Below are positions 34,582-41,811 of a stretch of 64,000 nt of DNA, piece by piece. Below the pieces are notes generated by a model. The model saw nothing but the letters and a program-made list of their open reading frames with translations. It made no database searches and was not told the origin of the DNA. The stretch is from Candidatus Amarolinea dominans (GTDB taxonomy: Bacteria > Chloroflexota > Anaerolineae > SSC4 > Amarolineaceae), in NCBI GenBank assembly GCA_016719785.1, contig JADJYJ010000004.1, positions 62,001 to 126,000 on the forward strand. Reading direction: 5' to 3'. The position numbers were made by a program, and so were the translations under genes. The first letter of the stretch is position 1. Each line of letters opens with the position of its first letter.

Positions 34582-36186
34582 ATGGCCGGTCAACTTCGTC
34601 GTCGAACTTTCGTCGTGGTCGTTGTATGCGTCGCCTTGCTGACCCTGGCGCTCAGCAGCATGAGCGCGGCTGCATCAACGACACCCAACGGCGGTCAGTG
34701 CAGCCAGATCGTAACGCCGCGAGCTGGCGATGGCTGGGGCAGCGTGGCGCAGCGCTACGGCGTCAGCGTGGCCGCGCTCAAGGCCGCCAACGCGCGCTAC
34801 ATCCGGCGCAACAACCAGCTCTGGCGCACCGACCGACTCTGCATCCCGGGCGACGGCAGCAGCGGCCCGGCAACCACAGTCACCCCGCAGCCAACCACCG
34901 GCGCCACCTACACGGTACGCCCCGGCGACACCTGGTATGGCATTGCGGCGCGCACCGGGGTGCCCTTTGCTGCCCTGTGGAACGCCAACCCCAAGCTGCA
35001 GCGCCGCGGCAAGGTACTGTTCATCGGCGATCGCATGGTCATTCCGGGCGCCAGCGCGTCCACCCCCGGCAGCAGCACGGCAACACCGGTACCGGGTGGC
35101 AGCGCAACCAAACCGCCAATCGCCGGCATGCCTGCGTGCCCCACGCAGTTTGCTGACTACACCACCGGTATCCATGACGCGCTCAACGCCAATCCTGTGC
35201 AACTGTTGGATTGGTTGCGAACCTGTGGCGCAGTGACCAGCGCGCACGGCGGCGTCACCATCCAGGACATCAACGGCGACAAGCTCGATGACTACATCAT
35301 CGTCATCACCGACCCCATCTCCGCGGCCGCGGTGCCCACCGGCGACCTGTTGATCTTCCATGCCGGGCGCGACAGCAAGGAACTGGCCTACCAGGCCGGC
35401 GCAGCCGGTGACGTCGCCCTGCTCGACACCAGCGACATCAACGCGGACGGCAAGATTGACATCTCCTGGACCGATACCACCTGCGGCGCGCACACCTGCT
35501 TCGGCACGGTTCACATCATCTCCTGGGACCCGGCCAGCAGTTCGTTCCAAAACTGGATTGACGGCAACGCGACCATGGCCTATCCCACGGTCAGCTTCAA
35601 GGACATCAACGACGGTTCAGGCCAGGAGCTGCTGCTGCACGGCGGCATCATCGCCTCGGTGGGCGCCGGGCCACAGCGTTCATGGAACGAGACCTGGTCA
35701 TCGCTTGCGGGCGCGCCGTACAGACTGACCGATCTCATGTATGATCCGTCCACCTGTCTGTATCATCATCTGCTGGATGCGAATCAACTGATGCTCACAG
35801 GGAAGTATGCCGAGGCGGCCATCGCCTACGATGCCCTGCTGAACGACAGCGCCCTGGAGAAGTGCGGCACCCGCGATAACGAACTCGACGAACTGCGCAG
35901 TTTCGCCCGCTATCGCCTGGCGCTTGCCTACGCGTACAGCGGAGAAATGGAAAAGGCGGAGGTCACCGTCGTCGAGTTCCTGGCGGCCGAGCCGGTCAAC
36001 CTGTATGCCCAGGTGGCCGATCTCTGGTGGCAGGCATACGAAAAACCCCAAGATGCAGTGGCCGCCTGCGCCGCAGTGACCGCCTTTGCCAAAGACAACC
36101 CGGACACATGGCTGATTCTGTTCGATTTCGGCTACGCCAACCCAACCTTCAGCGAGAGCGAGGTCTGCGTCGCACCGGCGGCGTAG
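34582..36186 (+). CDS. Exported LysM protein with FG-GAP-like and TPR-like regions
   Basis: A 534-residue product chosen from ATG 34582 with GGAGG upstream. It has an N-terminal signal/anchor, then two LysM modules (about 40-90 and 105-152; YTVRPGDTWYGIAARTG) that bind peptidoglycan. A Ser/Thr/Gly linker follows, then a middle beta-rich domain with calcium-like loops (DINGDKLDDY, DINADGKID) and a C-terminal TPR-like part. It is likely a wall-associated scaffold. It is divergent from the 3D-domain gene, so both may act in the wall. A strong terminator follows. Confidence 0.88.
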   Translation: MAGQLRRRTFVVVVVCVALLTLALSSMSAAASTTPNGGQCSQIVTPRAGDGWGSVAQRYGVSVAALKAANARYIRRNNQLWRTDRLCIPGDGSSGPATTVTPQPTTGATYTVRPGDTWYGIAARTGVPFAALWNANPKLQRRGKVLFIGDRMVIPGASASTPGSSTATPVPGGSATKPPIAGMPACPTQFADYTTGIHDALNANPVQLLDWLRTCGAVTSAHGGVTIQDINGDKLDDYIIVITDPISAAAVPTGDLLIFHAGRDSKELAYQAGAAGDVALLDTSDINADGKIDISWTDTTCGAHTCFGTVHIISWDPASSSFQNWIDGNATMAYPTVSFKDINDGSGQELLLHGGIIASVGAGPQRSWNETWSSLAGAPYRLTDLMYDPSTCLYHHLLDANQLMLTGKYAEAAIAYDALLNDSALEKCGTRDNELDELRSFARYRLALAYAYSGEMEKAEVTVVEFLAAEPVNLYAQVADLWWQAYEKPQDAVAACAAVTAFAKDNPDTWLILFDFGYANPTFSESEVCVAPAA

Positions 36187-36200
36187 AAACCAGGCGTCAA

Positions 36201-36241
36201 AAAGACATCCGATTTCTCTCAGAAATCGGATGTCTTTTTTT
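36201..36241 (+). terminator. Intrinsic terminator of the LysM gene
   Basis: A 17-bp perfect stem (AAAGACATCCGATTTCT and its complement) with a CTC loop, followed by a T run. Confidence 0.93.
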
Positions 36242-36250
36242 GTCCGGTGG

Positions 36251-36371
36251 CGAGCGATTGAAATCGCGCCTGATGGGCCTGGCGGCCGGGCGGCCACCTG
36301 CGTGGACGCGATGCCAGTCGGCGCAGGCCGACTTTGCGGCGGAACGCCCCTTCGCCCCGAATTCATTCGGC
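36251..36371. repeat. 121-bp dispersed mosaic palindrome element, copy 1
   Basis: The element includes GCGATTGAAATCGC and CCGAATTCATTCGG palindromes and a CGGCGCAGGCCG hairpin. An inverted, highly similar copy lies at 52933-53058. Its end overlaps the last codons of the ABC ATPase gene and supplies its TGA. Confidence 0.85.
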
Positions 36372-37097
36372 GGCCTGGCGCACACCAGCCATCATCAGCC
36401 CCAGCTCCTCAGCGTTCGTCTCATCGCGCTGGACAACGCCCATCACCTCGCCCTCGTACAGCACCGCAATGCGGTCGGAAAGGGCCAAAATCTCGTCCAG
36501 GTCTTCGGAAATGAGCAGAATGGCCGTGCCCTGGCTGCGCTGATCGAGCAGGCGCTGATGAATATATTCGGTCGCGCCAATGTCCACCCCACGCGTGGGC
36601 TGCGCGGCAATCAGCACCGTGGGGTTGTTGGACAACTCACGGGCCAGGATCACCTTCTGGATGTTGCCGCCGCTCAGGTTCTTGATCGGCGTGTCAATGC
36701 CCGGTGTCTTGATACGGAACTCCCGCACCAGGTCCTGACTGCGCCGGGCAATGGCCTTGAAATCGAGGAAACTGCTCTTGCTGAAGGGCGGCCGCACATG
36801 GTCCTGCAGGATGATGTTTTCAGCCACGGAGAATTCCTGAATGACGCCATCGTGCATGCGCTCCTCAGGAATGTAGCGCAGACCCGCCTCGATGCGTTGC
36901 CCCACTGACCAGGCGGTGATGTCGGCGCCCAGGAGGGTGATGTGACCATCGCGCAGGTCGCGCAGGCCGGCGATGACCTCGGCCAGGGTACGCTGCCCGT
37001 TGCCGCTGACGCCGGCGATGCCCAGGATCTCACCGCCGCGCAGCGTTTGCGTCAGGTGATACAGCGCGCGTGCCCGTGATCCGGTAGGCTTCCACAT
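36363..37097 (-). CDS. ABC importer ATPase, C-terminal half (frameshifted)
   Basis: The second half of a BMP-type importer ATPase (YufO/NupO-like). It has the degenerate second Walker A (GVSGNGQRT), signature LSGGNIQKV and Walker-B-like IAAQPTRGVD, all typical of these double ATPases. The real sequence joins the other frame near 37064-37073 (RALYHLTQTLRGGEILG). The ATG at 37097 is an artefact of the frameshift. Removing one G from the GGG run would join both parts into a protein of about 525 residues. It drives import together with the two permeases and the BMP lipoprotein. Confidence 0.85.
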   Translation of the reverse strand: MWKPTGSRARALYHLTQTLRGGEILGIAGVSGNGQRTLAEVIAGLRDLRDGHITLLGADITAWSVGQRIEAGLRYIPEERMHDGVIQEFSVAENIILQDHVRPPFSKSSFLDFKAIARRSQDLVREFRIKTPGIDTPIKNLSGGNIQKVILARELSNNPTVLIAAQPTRGVDIGATEYIHQRLLDQRSQGTAILLISEDLDEILALSDRIAVLYEGEVMGVVQRDETNAEELGLMMAGVRQAAE

Positions 37098-37941
37098 CGT
37101 TGAGCGAGAGCAGCGTCTCGCCCACCTGCACCGGCACGCGCTTGCGTTCCAAAAGCAATTCCCGGCCCACCATCATGCGCGCCAACTGCTGCCGCGTGAC
37201 GCCTTCGTTGGGCACGGTGCCCACCAGCGCGCCGCCGCGCAGCACGCTGATGCGGTCGCTGAGCGCCAGCACCTCGCGCAGTTTGTGGCTGATGAACACC
37301 AGGCTGTGGCCTTCTCGGGTCATCTGGCGCAGGGTCACGAACAGGTCGTCCACCTCCTGCGGCGTCAGCACAGCCGTCGGCTCGTCCAGAATGAGCAGCG
37401 CCGCGCCGCGATAGAGCGCCTTGATGATCTCCACGCGCTGACGCACCCCCACCGGCAGCGTCCACACGGGGGACTTGGGATCAACCTGCAGGCCATAGGC
37501 GGCGGACAGCACACGGATGCGCGCTTCCACCTTGTCAAGATCGAGCAGCGGGCCGCGGCTGGATGGCAGACCCAGGGCGACATTTTCGGCCACGGTCAGC
37601 GTGTCCACCAGCATGAAGTGCTGATGCACCATGCCGATGCCCTGACGCAGGGCGTCGGTGGGAGTGTGAATCTCCACCGGCCGGCCATTGGCGCGAATCT
37701 CACCGCCGTCCTTGTGATAGAGGCCGTACAGCACCTTCATCAGGGTGGACTTACCGGCCCCGTTTTCGCCCAGCAGCGCATGCACCTCGCCGGCCTTCAC
37801 ATCGAAGTCAATGCGGTCGCAGGCCAGCACACCAGGGAAGCGCTTGACGATGCCGCGCATCTCCAGCAAGTCAATGCGCGGCAACCCGGTTGGCAGCAGC
37901 GCGGGAGAAGAAAGTGAAACCGGGGCGGTCGAGTTCGTCAT
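37030..37941 (-). CDS. ABC importer ATPase, N-terminal half (frameshifted)
   Basis: Contains the active ATP site: Walker A GENGAGKST, Q-loop HQHFMLVDTLTV, signature LPVGVRQRVEI, Walker B LLILDEPTAVL and SHKLREV. The ATG at 37941 gives a normal start (MTNSTAP). The frame loses homology after about 37070. Of the five transport genes it is the most downstream, separated from the BMP gene by a repeat array. Confidence 0.88.
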   Translation of the reverse strand: MTNSTAPVSLSSPALLPTGLPRIDLLEMRGIVKRFPGVLACDRIDFDVKAGEVHALLGENGAGKSTLMKVLYGLYHKDGGEIRANGRPVEIHTPTDALRQGIGMVHQHFMLVDTLTVAENVALGLPSSRGPLLDLDKVEARIRVLSAAYGLQVDPKSPVWTLPVGVRQRVEIIKALYRGAALLILDEPTAVLTPQEVDDLFVTLRQMTREGHSLVFISHKLREVLALSDRISVLRGGALVGTVPNEGVTRQQLARMMVGRELLLERKRVPVQVGETLLSLNDVEAYRITGTRAVSPDANAARR

Positions 37942-37978
37942 AAAATACCCTGACACAAAAGTAAGACTCCCCACGTAG

Positions 37979-38049
37979 GTCACGCCTCCGGCGTGACAAC
38001 ACCGTCTGCCGCATGCCACACCCACTGACGCCCCGAATTTATTCGGGGC
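37979..38049. repeat. Two perfect palindromes
   Basis: GTCACGCC-TCC-GGCGTGAC (37979-37997) and GCCCCGAAT-TT-ATTCGGGGC (38030-38049) precede the tandem array. The region 37942-38519 holds no gene. Confidence 0.75.
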
Positions 38050-38059
38050 TACAGTCACG

Positions 38060-38520
38060 CCGCTCTCTCCCCCCCTTCTCCTCTCCGCCACGCGGAGAGG
38101 AGAAGGGGCCGGGGGATGAGGTGAGGCCGCTCTCCCCCCTTCTCCTCTCCGCACGCGGAGAGGAGAAGGGGCGGGGATGAGGTGAGGCCGCTCTCTCCCC
38201 CCTTCTCCTCTCCGCCACGGAGAGGAGAAGGGGCCGGGGGTTGAGGTGAGGTCCCTCTCCCCCCCTTCTCCTCTGCGCCCAGCGGAGAGGAGAAGGGGCC
38301 GGGGGTTGAGGTGAGGCCCCTCTCCCCCCCTTCTCCTCTACGCCCAGCGGAGAGGAGAAGGGGCCGGGGCATGAGGTGAGGCCGCTCTCTCCCCCCCTTC
38401 TCCTCTCCGCCACGCGGAGAGGAGAAGGGGCCGGGGGATGAGGTGAGGCCGCTCTCTCCCCCCCTTCTCCTCTCCGCCACGCGGAGAGGAGAAGGGGCCG
38501 GGGGATGAGGTGAGGCCGCT
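38060..38520. repeat. Seven-copy tandem array of about 65-bp hairpin units
   Basis: Each unit has CCTTCTCCTCTCCGC and its complement around a short loop, then GGCCGGGGG(A/T)TGAGGTGAGG. Copies differ by a few bases. The array lies between the BMP gene and ATPase gene and touches the BMP stop codon. An inverted relative is at 30229. Confidence 0.92.
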
Positions 38521-39527
38521 CAAGGCAGCGGCTTGATCTTCCCGTCCTTGATCGCCTGGATCGCCTGCTCGGCCGCCTTCTTGACATCGTCAGGCACCGG
38601 AGAGCCGGCGTTGAAGACAATCTTCAGGCCGCCGTTGGACAGGGTCAGGGTGTAGGCCTTGCCGCCCATCGTGCCCTTCTGGTGCAGATCAATCATGTCC
38701 TTGACCACCGCGGTCCAATCGAAGACCTGGGTTGCCACGACGGCATCAGGCGCCAACGAACTTTGATCGCTCTGCGTGCCCAGCCACTTGACGCCCTTGC
38801 TCTTGGCCACACCGATCGCGCCCACCACCTGCTGCGCGGAACCGGTGAGCACGTCAGCGCCGGCCGCGATATGGGTGTTGGCCGCTTCGGCTGCCAGGGC
38901 GGTATCGCCGAAGGAGCCGGTGTAGCTGATATTGACCTTGATGTCCGCCTTGGTGGCCGTGGCTCCGGCCACAAAACCGTCAATGTACAGCTTGGCATCG
39001 CCGGCTTCCACCGGGCCAACGACGCCCAGGACGCCCGATTTGCTCAGCATGGCCGCGATCACGCCGTTGACGTAGCCGCCTTCTTGCGCGTTGGCCTCGT
39101 AGGCAAACACATTCTTCAGGTTCTTACTGGCGCCGGTGTCGGTGGCCGTGCCCCAGGCAAAACTGGTGCCGGGGAAGTCCTTGGCCACATCGAACATCGA
39201 GTTGCCATACTGGGTGCCGTGCGCAATGACCAGGTTGTAACCTTCGGTGGCGTAGTCACGCAGGGCCGCCGCTGCATCGGCCACCTGGAACATGTTGTCG
39301 GAATAGGCAAGCTGCAGCTTATCCTCGCCCATTTCCTTTTGCACGGCCTTCAGGACACCGTACATGGCCTGGCCCCAGGCCATGTCTGTGATCGGGCTGG
39401 GCAGCACGATCGCAATCTTGAAGGGGCCTTTGCTGACGGCTGCCGTCGGCTGGGCAGCCTGGCAACCTGTCAACAACACGCTGATGACCAACAACAGCAC
39501 GAGCACAGTGGTGATTGAACGACGCAT
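38520..39527 (-). CDS. BMP family lipoprotein, ABC substrate-binding protein
   Basis: This encodes 335 residues with lipobox LLTGC (Cys22). Motifs FKIAIVLPSPITDMAWGQAMYG, YNLVIAHGTQYG, GVLGVVGPVEAGD and GADVLTGSAQQ fit the basic membrane protein (BMP/Med) family, which binds nucleosides or purines. AAGGAG precedes the ATG. It is downstream of two permease genes and upstream of the ATPase gene, so it is the receptor of the same importer. Xanthine dehydrogenase upstream suggests a purine ligand. Confidence 0.93.
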   Translation of the reverse strand: MRRSITTVLVLLLVISVLLTGCQAAQPTAAVSKGPFKIAIVLPSPITDMAWGQAMYGVLKAVQKEMGEDKLQLAYSDNMFQVADAAAALRDYATEGYNLVIAHGTQYGNSMFDVAKDFPGTSFAWGTATDTGASKNLKNVFAYEANAQEGGYVNGVIAAMLSKSGVLGVVGPVEAGDAKLYIDGFVAGATATKADIKVNISYTGSFGDTALAAEAANTHIAAGADVLTGSAQQVVGAIGVAKSKGVKWLGTQSDQSSLAPDAVVATQVFDWTAVVKDMIDLHQKGTMGGKAYTLTLSNGGLKIVFNAGSPVPDDVKKAAEQAIQAIKDGKIKPLP

Positions 39528-39646
39528 ACGATTCTCCTTTGACTTTCTGCTGACTCACAAAAAACTCAACAATCCGCCGAACAAGTTCGACGCCTGATGG
39601 CACTCGATTTTTCGAGTGCCTTTCTCAAGTGATTTCATATCTGCCA

Positions 39647-40579
39647 TCAACCGCTGCGCTCGAACGGCTTATCGAGCGCAGCCGGCTGTTTGATCTGGTT
39701 GGTGGCAAAGATCAGAACAATAATCGTCAACAGGTACGGCAGCATCACGGCCAGATCAGACGGGATGGGGATGCCCTTGACCTGTACCCACAACTGCAGC
39801 GAGTTGACGGTGGCGAAGAGCAGCGAACCGAGCAGCACGCCCACGGGCCGCCAGCCGCCAAAGTAGACCAACGCCACGGCGATGAAGCCCAAGCCATTGG
39901 TCATGTTCTCCTGAAAAACGTTCAGGGTGCCGATGCTCAGGGACGCGCCGGCCACGCCCGCCAGCGCGGCGCCAAAAATCACCCCGAAGTAGCGCACACG
40001 GTTGACGCTGACGCCGAGCGAATCGGCCGCCTCTGGATTCTGGCCGACGGCCCGCACCTTCAGGCCCAGCGTGGTCTTGTCGAACAGGAACCAGATCGCC
40101 GGCACCATGAGATAGGCCAGGTAGACCAGGATGTTATGGTTGAAGAAGATGTCGCCCACGACCGGGATGCTACTCAGGACAGGGATCTTGATCTCCTCGA
40201 AACCGCTGACCCCCACGACTGAACCGATCAGGACACGGAAGAGCAGGCTGCTAAGCCCCAGGCCGAACAGATAGAGACCGATGCCGCTGATGCCCTGTTC
40301 GGCCTGAAACGTCACGCTGATGACCGCCATCAACAGGCCCATCAACGCGCCCACCACAAGCGCCGCGCCGACGCCCAACCACAGGTTGCCGGTTTGGAAA
40401 ACCGTGAAGAACGCGGCAAACGCCCCCATCAGCATGATGCCGTCCACGCCCAGATCAAGCACCCCGGACCGCTGGGAGACCGCCTCACCGAGTGCGGCCA
40501 GCAGATAGGGCGTGGCCAGGCGGATGCCGCTGTGCAGGATGCCGATCAACACCGCGGTTGTGAGCAGATCACTAATCAC
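39647..40579 (-). CDS. ABC importer permease (NupQ/YufQ-like)
   Basis: This encodes 310 residues with about 9 hydrophobic segments, the BPD_transp_2 type. Motifs LGVDGIMLMGAF, TTLGLKVRAVGQNPEAADSLGV (coupling loop) and NGLGFIAVALVYFGGW match nucleoside importers. GTG at 40579 is preferred: GGAGG is 6-7 bases upstream, and it overlaps the previous stop by 8 bases. Confidence 0.93.
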   Translation of the reverse strand: MISDLLTTAVLIGILHSGIRLATPYLLAALGEAVSQRSGVLDLGVDGIMLMGAFAAFFTVFQTGNLWLGVGAALVVGALMGLLMAVISVTFQAEQGISGIGLYLFGLGLSSLLFRVLIGSVVGVSGFEEIKIPVLSSIPVVGDIFFNHNILVYLAYLMVPAIWFLFDKTTLGLKVRAVGQNPEAADSLGVSVNRVRYFGVIFGAALAGVAGASLSIGTLNVFQENMTNGLGFIAVALVYFGGWRPVGVLLGSLLFATVNSLQLWVQVKGIPIPSDLAVMLPYLLTIIVLIFATNQIKQPAALDKPFERSG

Positions 40580-41720
40580 CGGCCGCCTCCTGTGGAGGGA
40601 TGACAGGGGAAATCTCGGCGGTCGGGGCCACGGGCGCCACGCGGCGCAGGGCGCGCCGTCGCACAAAATAGTCGCTGGCCACCACGAAGAGCACAATCAG
40701 GCCGTTGATGGCCACCACCAGCGAACTGGGCACCTGCACCGTGCGCTGCATCTTGTCGGCGCCCACCAACAGGCCGCCAAAGATGATCGAGGCCGGGATC
40801 GCCCCCAGCGGGTGCAGCTTGCCAAAGAGCGCGGCCACAATGCCGCTGAAGCCATAGCCGCCCGACAACCCTTCGATCATGCGATGATGAACCCCCGTCA
40901 CTTCGACGGCGCCGGCCAGGCCGGCAAACGCGCCGCTGAGGATCAGCGCCAGGGCCATGTAGCGCCGCACCGGGATGCCTGCGTAGCGCGCGGCTGAGGG
41001 GTTGAGACCGACTGCGCGGATACGGAAACCGATGGTGGTGCGCCACAGAAAGATGAAAACCACCACCGCCAAAATCACCGCCAGAACCAACCCGGCATGC
41101 AACAGGGTGCGCGGCACCAGGCGCAAGAGCCACACCTGATCCGGCAGCGTGGCGCTCTGGGGAATGTTCGTGCCGGCGGCAATTTGCTCCGGATCAAGCA
41201 TGGGGCCACGCAGCAGAAAATTCATCAACTGCAGCGCGATGGCGTTGAGCATGACGGTGCTCAGAATCTCGTTGACCCCAAAGCGGGCCTTGAGCACGCC
41301 GGCGATGCCGCCCCACACGGCCCCACCTGCCACCCCCGCCCCCAGGGTCAGCGGCACCAGCAGCACACCGGGCAGAGTGGGCAAGGCCAGAGCGACGGCC
41401 GCGGCCGCCACGGCGCCGATGATGATCTGTCCCTCGCCGCCGATGTTGATGACCCCGCCGCGAAAGGCAATACAGATACCGAGCGCCACCAGCAGCAGCG
41501 GCGTGGACTTGGCCAGGGTCTGGGTAAAGCCGCTGACCGTGCCAAACGCCCCGCGCAACAGTGAGCCGTAGGCGGTCAGCGGGTTGACGCCCAAGATCGT
41601 CAGCAGAACGGCCCCGACGACCAGGGCCAGGATCGTGGCAAAGAACGGCAGGAGCGCATCGAAGAGCCGGCTGCTGTTCAGCCGCCTCGCCAAGCCACTC
41701 TGCTCACCTGGTTCGCTCAT
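40572..41720 (-). CDS. ABC importer permease (NupP/YufP-like)
   Basis: This encodes 382 residues with about 9-10 membrane segments. Motifs FRGGVINIGGEGQIIIGA, KARFGVNEILSTVMLNAIALQL, TTIGFRIRAVGLNPSAARYAG (coupling loop) and GYGFSGIVAALFG match the first permease of BMP importers. It overlaps the second permease gene. The C-terminal tail is Pro/Ala-rich. Confidence 0.93.
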   Translation of the reverse strand: MSEPGEQSGLARRLNSSRLFDALLPFFATILALVVGAVLLTILGVNPLTAYGSLLRGAFGTVSGFTQTLAKSTPLLLVALGICIAFRGGVINIGGEGQIIIGAVAAAAVALALPTLPGVLLVPLTLGAGVAGGAVWGGIAGVLKARFGVNEILSTVMLNAIALQLMNFLLRGPMLDPEQIAAGTNIPQSATLPDQVWLLRLVPRTLLHAGLVLAVILAVVVFIFLWRTTIGFRIRAVGLNPSAARYAGIPVRRYMALALILSGAFAGLAGAVEVTGVHHRMIEGLSGGYGFSGIVAALFGKLHPLGAIPASIIFGGLLVGADKMQRTVQVPSSLVVAINGLIVLFVVASDYFVRRRALRRVAPVAPTAEISPVIPPQEAAGD

Positions 41721-41749
41721 GAAAAGCCACCCCTATCATCATTAGGAAC

Positions 41750-41802
41750 AGTCCCCGACAAGTCGGGGACTTCGGATCGGGAGCGCCGACATGGTTCGGC
41801 GC
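41750..41802. repeat. Two palindromes between the xanthine dehydrogenase and permease genes
   Basis: AGTCCCCGAC-AA-GTCGGGGACT (41750-41771) and an imperfect GCGCCGA...TCGGCGC (41783-41802). A relative of the second is at 58374-58393. Confidence 0.75.
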
Positions 41803-41811
41803 ATGGGCAGA

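Noticed and set aside
36251..36371. Insertion sequence
   Set aside because: No transposase and no terminal inverted repeats of usual type; too short and made of small palindromes.
38039..38620. Ser/Pro/Arg-rich frames on the minus strand
   Set aside because: Direct translation of the hairpin array; no start signal or domain.
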